Below are positions 1 to 5,347 of a DNA stretch of 9,369 bases, one piece after another. The stretch spans positions 1 through 9,369 of the forward strand of contig RECT01000156.1 of assembly GCA_007693875.1 (NCBI GenBank), read 5' to 3'. The position numbers and the translations under genes are program-made. How positions within the stretch are numbered: position 1 is the first letter of the stretch; each line of letters begins with the position of its first letter. Under the pieces are notes generated by a model. It worked only from the letters and a program-made list of their open reading frames with translations, ran no database searches and was not told where the DNA came from. Origin of the DNA: Spirulina sp. DLM2.Bin59 (lineage in GTDB: Bacteria; Cyanobacteriota; Cyanobacteriia; Cyanobacteriales; Spirulinaceae).

Positions 1-1
1 G

Positions 2-952
2 CGAAACGCGTTCAGGAAATCGTCGCGCAGGCTGAGCCTCCACCACAGCATATGGCGGATTCCCGGTGTATCCGATGTCCTCAAGGTGATGGGGCCGGCC
101 ACCCTTTCATCGGGGATGCTCCACATTAACGTTTACACCGACCTCTATTTTGCCTCTGCCATTGCCGGAGCAGCGGCGGCGATGCGCTACGCCAATTTTA
201 TCGTCCTCACCCCCGTGGGGATTTTGTCGAATATGATCCTCGTGCCGATGTTGCCGGTGTTTTCCCGGTTAACGGCTCCGGAGCAGTGGGATGATCTGAA
301 AATCCGCATCCGCCAGGGGTTGCTACTAACCGCCCTGACAATGTTGCCCCTCACCGCCATCTTCCTCGCCCAAGGGGGGCCGATTGTGCGGATTATCTAT
401 GAACGGTTTGCCTTTGATGCCGAAGCCTCCCGGTTAGTTGTGCCGGTGTTGATGGCCTATGGGTTTGGGATGTTTTTCTATTTGGGGCGGGATGTTTTGG
501 TGCGGGTGTTCTATGCCTTGGGGGATGGGCAAACGCCCTTCCGCATCAGTGTGTTTAATATTCTGCTCAATGTGGTTTTAGATTATTTCCTGGTGAATGC
601 CTTTCAGACCCCCGGTTTGGTGATGGCGACGGTGGGGGTAAACATCACCTCCATGGCAATTTTTTTAGGAATTCTGCACCGTCGTCTCCGGGGTTTGCCC
701 TTGGGGGAATGGAGCTTAATTTTATTGGGTTTAATCGGCTGTACGGTGGCGGCTACCGCTGGTAGTTGGGGGGTGAATTGGCTGTGCGATCGCTGGTTTG
801 ATCCCAATCAGCTTTGGGTGGTGTTGGTGCAACTCAGCCTCGGTTCGGTGGTGGCTTTGGGAATTTTCACGGGGTTAGCCCTTCAGTTCAGGCTGCCAGA
901 ATTAACGATGTTGCAAAACCGCCTCCAGGCCAAATTCTTAAAGCGGGGCTAA
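2..952 (+). CDS. murJ: Lipid II flippase MurJ (MviN family), 3' part, cut by window start
   Basis: MurJ is an inner-membrane MOP-superfamily transporter that flips lipid II for peptidoglycan synthesis. The frame is open from base 2, so the gene begins outside the window; the visible 316 residues are the C-terminal part of a protein usually near 500-550 residues. Recognisable MurJ stretches are VMGPATLSSGM, INVYTDLYFAS, the RIRQGLLLTALTMLPL segment and YLGRDVLVRVFYALGDGQTP, followed by alternating hydrophobic helices to the C-terminus. The first ATG (86) lies inside the conserved KVMGPATLSSG stretch and is not a start. One HIP1 site (786-793) fits the host. The gene ends LQNRLQAKFLKRG, a tail that recurs at 5277-5318. 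A short GGGG/CCCC hairpin (945-957) overlaps the stop but lacks a T-run. Family identity is confident; the first 20 or so residues are less well conserved. Confidence 0.93.
   Translation, partial: RNAFRKSSRRLSLHHSIWRIPGVSDVLKVMGPATLSSGMLHINVYTDLYFASAIAGAAAAMRYANFIVLTPVGILSNMILVPMLPVFSRLTAPEQWDDLKIRIRQGLLLTALTMLPLTAIFLAQGGPIVRIIYERFAFDAEASRLVVPVLMAYGFGMFFYLGRDVLVRVFYALGDGQTPFRISVFNILLNVVLDYFLVNAFQTPGLVMATVGVNITSMAIFLGILHRRLRGLPLGEWSLILLGLIGCTVAATAGSWGVNWLCDRWFDPNQLWVVLVQLSLGSVVALGIFTGLALQFRLPELTMLQNRLQAKFLKRG
911..952 (+). repeat. murJ 3'-end direct repeat, upstream copy
   Basis: The last 13 codons and stop of murJ (LQNRLQAKFLKRG) are repeated in the same orientation at 5277-5318. By hand alignment 34 of 42 bases match without gaps. 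Positions 919-934 (CCGCCTCCAGGCCAAA) are identical to 5285-5300. The two copies bracket the whole three-gene insert, so this copy is the candidate left border. Confidence 0.8.
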
Positions 953-964
953 ACCCCTCGGCAA

Positions 965-1010
965 TTTAACGTTAGACTAATTTTGCGCAACGCTACCCTA
1001 TTATGATAAG
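965..1010 (+). promoter_or_regulatory. Putative promoter/operator region of the AlbA_2-parA pair
   Basis: The 83 bases between murJ and the next gene contain two 8-base palindromes, TAACGTTA (967-974) and TTGCGCAA (983-990), then a -10-like TATGAT (1002-1007). No good -35 hexamer sits at normal spacing. The palindromes could be half-operators for autoregulation. TAACGTT recurs in the other two short intergenic regions of the insert. The call is weak and made by eye. Confidence 0.3.
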
Positions 1011-1011
1011 T

Positions 1012-1018
1012 AAGGAGG
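1012..1018 (+). promoter_or_regulatory. Distant Shine-Dalgarno-like AAGGAGG
   Basis: A near-perfect AAGGAGG stands 17 bases before the ATG at 1036, much further than the usual 5-9 bases. The in-frame TTG at 1021 is closed after three codons by TGA (1030), so it cannot be the start of the long ORF. Either the site acts with unusual spacing, serves a minimal leader ORF (TTG-AGA-AAC-TGA), or is coincidental. Confidence 0.35.
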
Positions 1019-1035
1019 ACTTGAGAAACTGATAC

Positions 1036-2226
1036 ATGGATGCTCAAGAGCTGACAACACTTCTAGATGATCTGGAATCTGATCGGGTTGAGCGTAAAGC
1101 ATCAAGTGCAGATGGCAAGAAAATAAGACAGGCAATTTGTGCTTTCGCTAACGATCTACCCAACCACAAAAAGCCTGGAGTTCTCTTTGTGGGAGTTAAT
1201 GATGATGGCACTTGCGCCAACCTGCCCATCACGGACGAGCTGCTCTTGAACCTTGCTAATATACGCTCTGAAGGGAAAATTTTGCCGTTTCCGGTCTTGC
1301 AAGTGAGTAAACGTCTTTTAAATAGCTGTGCATTAGCAGTTGTTATTGTAGAACCATCAGATGCTCCCCCGGTTAGATTCGAGGGACGGACATGGATTCG
1401 AGTTGGCCCTAGACGGGCAACCGCTACACCTGAAGAAGAACGTCGCCTTAATGAAAAAAGACGCGCAAGGGACTTACCTTTTGATTTGTTTCCCTTGGTT
1501 TCTGCTTCTATTGATGATTTGAACCTAGCAATATTTAAGCGTGAATATTTAAATTCAGCATTAGCACCAGAAGTCTTGGAGGAAAATCAGCGATCGCTCT
1601 CTCAACAATTAGCCTCGGTTCGATTTACAACCCCCCCACCAGAGTCTTGCCCAACCGTTTTAGGGATTTTGATTGTTGGTAAAGATGCAAGGCAGTTTGT
1701 TCCGGGTGATTATGCCCAATTTTTGAGAATAGATGGTACTGAGTTGGGAGATCCCATTAAGGATCAGAAAGAAATTAGTGGATCATTACTGGATATTCTT
1801 CGTGTACTAGATGAAACGTTACAAGTCAATATTTCAATTGCTTCAGATATTACCAGTCAGAGCCTCGAACTACAGCATCCGGATTATCCCATCGAAGCCC
1901 TACGGCAGCTTGTGAGAAATGCAGTCATGCATCGCTCCTATGAACAAACTAATGCACCGGTAAAAGTGTACTGGTTCAATGATCGCATTGAAATTTCCAA
2001 TCCCGGTGGGCTATTTGGGCAGGTTAACCCAGAAAATTTTGGTCATGGCGTGACAGACTATCGCAATCCACACTTAGCGGGAGTGATGAAGGATTTAGGC
2101 TATGTACAACGTTTTGGTTATGGTATCCCCACAGCAAGACGTGCATTGGAGAAAAATGGTAATCCTCTACCTGAATTTTTTTTCCATGATACTCATACAT
2201 TAGTCGTTATTCGGAGGCAATCATGA
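1036..2226 (+). CDS. AlbA_2/Schlafen-like protein with GHKL-type ATP-binding C-terminus (COG2865-like)
   Basis: The 396-residue product has an N-terminal AlbA_2 (Schlafen-core-like) region at about 14-130, with E14-x4-E19-x-K21, the helix IRQAICAFAND (30-40) and FVGVNDDG (51-58). E14, E19 and D57 have the same relative spacing as the acidic RNase triad I recall for mammalian SLFN11/SLFN13, so nucleic-acid cleavage is possible but unproven. The usual GG before the second strand is replaced by a PNHKKPG loop. The C-terminal part resembles HATPase_c_4: EALRQLVRNAVMHRSY (287-302, with E287, N295, H299, R300), then DRIEISNPGG (316-325) and a GYGI segment (361-364). It overlaps the ParA gene by ATGA, so the two are probably translated together. 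COG2865 members are variously annotated as transcriptional regulators, ATP-binding proteins or defence-associated proteins. Family call good; function unknown. Confidence 0.85.
   Translation: MDAQELTTLLDDLESDRVERKASSADGKKIRQAICAFANDLPNHKKPGVLFVGVNDDGTCANLPITDELLLNLANIRSEGKILPFPVLQVSKRLLNSCALAVVIVEPSDAPPVRFEGRTWIRVGPRRATATPEEERRLNEKRRARDLPFDLFPLVSASIDDLNLAIFKREYLNSALAPEVLEENQRSLSQQLASVRFTTPPPESCPTVLGILIVGKDARQFVPGDYAQFLRIDGTELGDPIKDQKEISGSLLDILRVLDETLQVNISIASDITSQSLELQHPDYPIEALRQLVRNAVMHRSYEQTNAPVKVYWFNDRIEISNPGGLFGQVNPENFGHGVTDYRNPHLAGVMKDLGYVQRFGYGIPTARRALEKNGNPLPEFFFHDTHTLVVIRRQS
1590..1597. other. HIP1 octamer, the only one inside the insert
   Basis: GCGATCGC occurs here within the AlbA_2 gene. 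Other copies in the window are at 786, 5500, 6803, 7090, 7393, 8555 and 9173, all in the flanking resident genes. HIP1 over-representation is a cyanobacterial hallmark, and its scarcity between 953 and 5276 supports recent acquisition. Confidence 0.85.
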
Positions 2227-3257
2227 CTGCACCGATTATTGCTTTTTTCAACAACAAGGGAGGAGTGGGAAAAACATCTCTTGTCTATCATTTAGCTTGG
2301 ATGTATTTCGATTTGGGGTTAAACGTCATCGCAGCAGATTTAGATCCTCAAGCTAACTTAACAGCAGCTTTTCTAGATGAGGATCGATTAGAAGAGATTT
2401 GGGAAGATAGCAATGACGATAGCTATAATACTATCTTTCGATGTGTCAAACCCTTATTAAGTGGTATCGGTGATATTGCAACTCCAAATTTAGAAAAAAT
2501 AGAAGATGGATTGAGTCTTTTAATTGGCGATTTACAACTTTCCGGGTTTGAAGACGAATTGTCCTCCCAGTGGTCTGATTGCCTTGATCGCAAAGAGAGG
2601 GCATTCAGGGTTATCTCGGCTTTCTGGCGAGTATTGAGTCAAGCTGCATCCATTGATAGTGCTGATGTTGTTTTGGTTGATTTAGGGCCTAATTTAGGAG
2701 CCATTAACCGAGCGGCCTTGATTGCTTCGGACTACGTTGTTGTTCCTCTCTCACCAGATCTTTTCTCATTACAGGGATTGAAAAATCTTGGTCCGACCGT
2801 AAGACGCTGGAGAGAAGAATGGCAGGAACGTATTCCTAAAAACCCAGTCTCAAACCTCGCTCTGCCAAAAGGAGAAATGCAACCCGTTGGTTATATTATC
2901 CTCCAGCATGGTATTCGATTTGACCGCCCCGTGAAAGCATTCCAAAGATGGATTGAGCGAATTCCACATATTTATAATACTGAAGTTATTCAAAAACAAG
3001 ATGAAATCGTTTTAACTTCATCAAGTGATCCAAATCGTTTAGCGTTACTTAAACACTATCAAAGCTTAATGCCAATGGCTCAAGAGTCTCATAAACCCAT
3101 TTTTCATCTTAAGCCTGCTGATGGAGCTATTGGTGCTCATATCTATGCGGTGCAGGATGTATACAAGGACTTTAAAAACTTGGCTGAGAAGATTGCCGGT
3201 CGAACTGAACTGGTATTGCCCAACGCTCAACTAACTCTTGAATCAGAACCAAGGTAG
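2223..3257 (+). CDS. ParA/Soj-type deviant Walker ATPase
   Basis: The 344-residue protein opens with the ParA signature: deviant Walker A KGGVGKTS (12-19) with signature lysine K12, the A' motif ADLDPQANL (38-46, D41) and Walker B VVLVDLGPNLG (149-159, D153), followed by YVVVPLSPDLFSLQGL. ParA ATPases bind DNA non-specifically and move or position cargo such as plasmids, together with a ParB-like partner at a centromere. No ParB is in the window; the co-translated AlbA_2/GHKL protein may take the partner role (inference). GGAGG at 2213-2217 lies five bases before the ATG, and the start overlaps the previous stop (ATGA), supporting this start. The protein is longer than chromosomal Soj (about 250 residues); the extra length is an insertion near 55-145 and a C-terminal extension. 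Family certain, cargo unknown. Confidence 0.93.
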   Translation: MTAPIIAFFNNKGGVGKTSLVYHLAWMYFDLGLNVIAADLDPQANLTAAFLDEDRLEEIWEDSNDDSYNTIFRCVKPLLSGIGDIATPNLEKIEDGLSLLIGDLQLSGFEDELSSQWSDCLDRKERAFRVISAFWRVLSQAASIDSADVVLVDLGPNLGAINRAALIASDYVVVPLSPDLFSLQGLKNLGPTVRRWREEWQERIPKNPVSNLALPKGEMQPVGYIILQHGIRFDRPVKAFQRWIERIPHIYNTEVIQKQDEIVLTSSSDPNRLALLKHYQSLMPMAQESHKPIFHLKPADGAIGAHIYAVQDVYKDFKNLAEKIAGRTELVLPNAQLTLESEPR

Positions 3258-3286
3258 TTCAAATGTCTTGAAAAATTGGAGTGTCG

Positions 3287-3398
3287 GTCTAACGTTCCTG
3301 GTCAGCAGTTTCCGGGGTCTCTACTACATAACAAGCAGTTTGGGAAAATCCGCTGCACCAGGGTTGTTATGCAGTTTTTACACTGACAAAGTTAAGAC
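3287..3398 (+). other. Hairpin region between convergent genes; attC-like or bidirectional terminator
   Basis: The gap between the ParA stop and the convergent stop is packed with inverted repeats. The innermost are CATAACAA/TTGTTATG (3327-3334/3364-3371) extended by GCAG/CTGC (3335-3338/3353-3356), followed by CAG and TTTTT (3375-3379), which could end + transcripts. Outside these, GTCAG (3301-3305) pairs with CTGAC (3383-3387), and GTCTAAC (3287-3293) pairs with GTTAAGAC (3391-3398, one extra A). This nested order RYYYAAC-L''-L'-GTTRRRY over 112 bases imitates an integron attC site. Spacers are uneven (7 and 3 bases) and R' overlaps the stop codon of the - gene, so a plain terminator structure remains the simpler reading. 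Confidence 0.4.
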
Positions 3399-4840
3399 TG
3401 ATTTGCCTGAAGTAAACCAATAGCCCGCCCATAGTTATAAAGCTTTGTCAAAACGTAATTAGATATCTCGGCACGACTCGTATTTTTACGCCACATCATC
3501 TCTAGCCTAATTGGACCAGCTTCCGTTTGACAGACTAAGTCACTCTTAAAACTCAAACCGTGACCAGTAAAGTCAATCTCCGTTTCACAAGAATGAATAA
3601 GATTATTTTCTTGGAGAGCTTTACCTATAGCTTTATTTAGCAGCCCGTCTTTCTCTCTTGCAATAGATGCTAACTTCTCAAAAGCAGCTACAGTATTCGA
3701 GCGAATTGGTTTACCACGACGACCTATTCCTCGTCCTTGAGATTTAAGGGCTTTTGCCAGCTCACTATCATTCAGACGCTGTAAAACTTTCGGATCAGCA
3801 GACAAAGACATACTATTTTCTCTCATCCTTGCACGTAGTTCTGAATCTGCATATTGTTTAGCAATCGCTAAAGCAGTTAAAACAGGCAGGTGAAGTATTT
3901 TAGCGTCTAAAATTGTTGCTAGAATACCAATTTTATCTGGAAATGCTTTGATCTCTTCAACAATGTTTGCTCCCGTTGAACTCATTAAGCAACTAATATC
4001 AGCTGAGAAAAGTGATCCTCGAGTCAAGGCCGCAGTATCTTTATCTGGATCATTGCCTGCAATAACAACAGTCCATACTCGACATTGTTCTTTATCTAGT
4101 AAAGCTTTTGTAATCGATTGAGTACGACGAATTTCCTGTCTCAAAAGAGTTAAATAAGTTCCAATACTGCTAACTTTATTTACTAATTCAGATGCCTGAT
4201 CCTCTGAAATCCCAAGATCTGTCAATGAAGCCTCTTCATTTAAAGCTTCAATCGTCTTGTTTGCGATTTGAAGATACATAGACTTTGGTGGTCCATAAAA
4301 TCGATAGCTTCCTGCTCCAACACCTAGCAAGGCTTCTGCTCTGATACGCTTTGCTAGGGTAATTAGCTTGTTTTGCAGGTCGTCAGTATTACAGGTCCAA
4401 ACTATTAAAGTCTTCTCACCAGACGCAGAGCGAATAAACGTATTAATAGCATGCAGTTCCTTTTCAAGGATTTCTTCAGAAAAATCTGTTAGAGCCTCTC
4501 TTCCCTCAACAACTAAAACTCGAAGGCTTTCGTTAGCTATGCCAAAATCTCTAAGTGAGTCAGCAACCGTATTTTCCTGGGAAATGGAATACGTTATAAC
4601 ATTTTCTTTGAATAAATAGAGGGTATGCAGGAATGTGGACTTTCCAGATCCAGATTCACCACGGAATACTAAAAAAGCTCCTCTTCCAGCAGAGTTCATA
4701 TCGCTACAAAGATCGTCAATATAGCTTAATGAGTCTGGCACTCCAACAATAATGCTTTTGAGATCATGCTTTTTAACACGTCTTTCCAAGACATCAAATC
4801 GATCAGGTAGAAATAGAGAGAGTTGAACTGCTTCCAACAT
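3392..4840 (-). CDS. P-loop (AAA-like) ATPase with possible C-terminal PD-(D/E)XK-like nuclease domain
   Basis: The 482-residue protein is not assigned to a named family. It has a clear Walker A GESGSGKST (61-69) after FLVFR, a Walker B-like hydrophobic strand ending LRVLVVEGRE (106-115; E112) and a sensor-1-like strand TLIVWTCN (144-151, N151), together an AAA/STAND-like fold. Residues about 190-400 are mostly helical. The end (about 405-475) has the order of a PD-(D/E)XK nuclease: helix, SDLV (D434), LEMMWRK (E447, W450-K452), then a helix with Y462, K466 and Y468. The canonical lysine two residues after the glutamate is a methionine, so K452 or K466 would have to substitute. No signal peptide or membrane segment is visible. 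The ATG has no Shine-Dalgarno upstream. The gene is convergent with parA and its stop overlaps the hairpin region. ATPase call strong, nuclease call tentative. Confidence 0.8.
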   Translation of the reverse strand: MLEAVQLSLFLPDRFDVLERRVKKHDLKSIIVGVPDSLSYIDDLCSDMNSAGRGAFLVFRGESGSGKSTFLHTLYLFKENVITYSISQENTVADSLRDFGIANESLRVLVVEGREALTDFSEEILEKELHAINTFIRSASGEKTLIVWTCNTDDLQNKLITLAKRIRAEALLGVGAGSYRFYGPPKSMYLQIANKTIEALNEEASLTDLGISEDQASELVNKVSSIGTYLTLLRQEIRRTQSITKALLDKEQCRVWTVVIAGNDPDKDTAALTRGSLFSADISCLMSSTGANIVEEIKAFPDKIGILATILDAKILHLPVLTALAIAKQYADSELRARMRENSMSLSADPKVLQRLNDSELAKALKSQGRGIGRRGKPIRSNTVAAFEKLASIAREKDGLLNKAIGKALQENNLIHSCETEIDFTGHGLSFKSDLVCQTEAGPIRLEMMWRKNTSRAEISNYVLTKLYNYGRAIGLLQANQS

Positions 4841-4896
4841 ATTTATTGATAGTTTTTTAGCTGGTTAACGTTTCTTTAGATATTGATTGTCATGCA

Positions 4897-4923
4897 AGTA
4901 TTGAGAAGTACTACATAAATACT
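4897..4923 (-). promoter_or_regulatory. Possible operator upstream of the ATPase gene
   Basis: Three related six-base sites, AGTATT (4897-4902), the palindrome AGTACT (4907-4912) and AATACT (4918-4923), are spaced 10 and 11 bases apart, about one helical turn, and the outer two are inverse complements around the middle one. They lie 57-83 bases before the ATG of the - gene, where a repressor or activator could bind. No convincing -35/-10 pair was found; the surroundings are AT-rich. Confidence 0.3.
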
Positions 4924-4968
4924 AAGTAGGCCAGGGTAAATCTTGCACACCATGTAACGGATTGTAAC

Positions 4969-5062
4969 AAAAGCTGAATTGCAGTGATGGTGGGGCTTCT
5001 AGCCTGATTAGCTCAGCTTTTTTGGTATTCCAGATCCTGCCTGAGCTACTTAGCTCCTTTTT
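4969..5062 (+). terminator. Attenuator-like set of alternative helices ending in a terminator hairpin
   Basis: Four segments can pair in mutually exclusive ways: AAAAGCTGA (4969-4977) with TCAGCTTTT (5013-5021); TAGCTCAG (5009-5016) with CTGAGCTA (5041-5048); and GAGCTA (5043-5048) with TAGCTC (5051-5056). The last is followed by a T-run at 5058-5062, as in an intrinsic terminator. This 1:2, 2:3, 3:4 pattern is that of an attenuator read on +. No leader peptide, promoter or downstream + gene is apparent, so it may be a small RNA or remnant. It also lies in the upstream leader of the - gene, where the complementary RNA could fold as well. Confidence 0.4.
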
Positions 5063-5085
5063 CACTAACAGCTGATAACTATTAA

Positions 5086-5146
5086 TTAGACCGCAACTAC
5101 AAGATAACTCACCCTTGGAGGGTGTTGTCAAGCACTGGCGGTCTAA
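5086..5146. repeat. Nested 61-base hairpin
   Basis: Outer arms TTAGACCGC (5086-5094) and GCGGTCTAA (5138-5146) are perfect 9-base complements. Eight-base internal loops follow on each side, then an inner stem pairing GATAAC/CACCC (5103-5114) with GGGTGTTGTC (5119-5128) around a short loop. The symmetry suggests a folded single-strand DNA, an RNA, or a protein-binding site. The right arm CGGTCTAAC also occurs at 3285-3293. Confidence 0.5.
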
Positions 5147-5160
5147 CTCCGATATTATAA

Positions 5161-5188
5161 GTGTTATCACGCACATGCGGGATAACAC
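5161..5188. repeat. 28-base imperfect palindrome
   Basis: GTGTTATC (5161-5168) and GATAACAC (5181-5188) are perfect inverse complements; inside, CGCA (5170-5173) and TGCG (5176-5179) pair around CA. Only one A/G position breaks each arm. It has no T-run, so it looks more like a protein-binding or recombination site than a terminator. It shares its half-site with the inner stem at 5103-5128. Confidence 0.55.
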
Positions 5189-5276
5189 CCGTTTTGGTCG
5201 TCTTTTAACGCAAGTCCTGTTATGGAAGTGCCTCAACCGCCCAAACTTCTCGATGCCTACCTATCTCACCTCGCGG

Positions 5277-5318
5277 CTGCAAACCCGCCTCCAGGCCAAA
5301 CTCCTCCGGCGGGGCTGA
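5277..5318 (+). pseudogene. Displaced remnant of the murJ 3' end (direct repeat, downstream copy)
   Basis: The frame reads LQTRLQAKLLRRG and stop, against LQNRLQAKFLKRG at the end of murJ (911-952): 10 of 13 residues and 34 of 42 bases agree. The changes are synonymous or mild (N/T, F/L, K/R), so the copy probably diverged while still coding. It is not attached to a murJ body. The simplest reading is the original murJ terminus, separated from its gene when the 953-5276 segment arrived with a replacement end. Weak resemblance may extend back to about 5240 (PNFSM against PELTM). Confidence 0.7.
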
Positions 5319-5347
5319 TTAGGAATCTGGTTGTCGCCTAGGTGTGG

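Larger units (their letters stand above)
4924..5276. other. Gene-poor structured interval
   Basis: No reading frame here has recognisable family motifs. A 104-codon frame on - (5236-4922) and a 67-codon frame on + (5115-5318) exist; only the last 13 codons of the latter mean something (a murJ tail). The stretch contains attenuator-like helices (4969-5062), a nested hairpin (5086-5146), an imperfect palindrome (5161-5188) and repeated GATAAC/GTTATC half-sites between 5074 and 5190. Positions 5191-5276 show no structure I can name, except that 5240-5276 might be a further-diverged part of the murJ end. Confidence 0.6.

Noticed and set aside
2..90. Frameshift or foreign joint at the start of murJ
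   Set aside because: The frame stays open into the conserved PGVSDVLKVMGPATLSS stretch; the weaker similarity of the first residues is normal for this loop.
3238..3423. 61-codon frame on + after parA
   Set aside because: It overlaps the end of parA, the hairpin region and the end of the convergent gene; no motif and no initiation signal.
5005..5050. Possible tRNA, suggested by TTAGCTCAG resembling a D-arm
   Set aside because: No acceptor stem, anticodon arm or TTC-type T-loop at the right distances; the bases belong to the alternative helices.
5086..5147. Integron attC at the nested hairpin
   Set aside because: The core-like ends are in the order TTRRRY...RYYYAA, opposite to attC on either strand.
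4922..5236. 104-codon frame on - upstream of the ATPase gene
   Set aside because: It runs through hairpin-rich DNA, begins inside repeat-like sequence, has no recognisable domain and no good ribosome site. A decayed gene cannot be excluded.
5115..5318. 67-codon frame on + ending in the murJ tail, as a gene
   Set aside because: Only its last 13 codons resemble anything; the earlier part crosses the GATAAC palindromes. Treated as a murJ remnant instead.
953..5318. CRISPR array or transposase in the insert
   Set aside because: No regularly spaced repeats, and no product with transposase or tyrosine/serine recombinase motifs.
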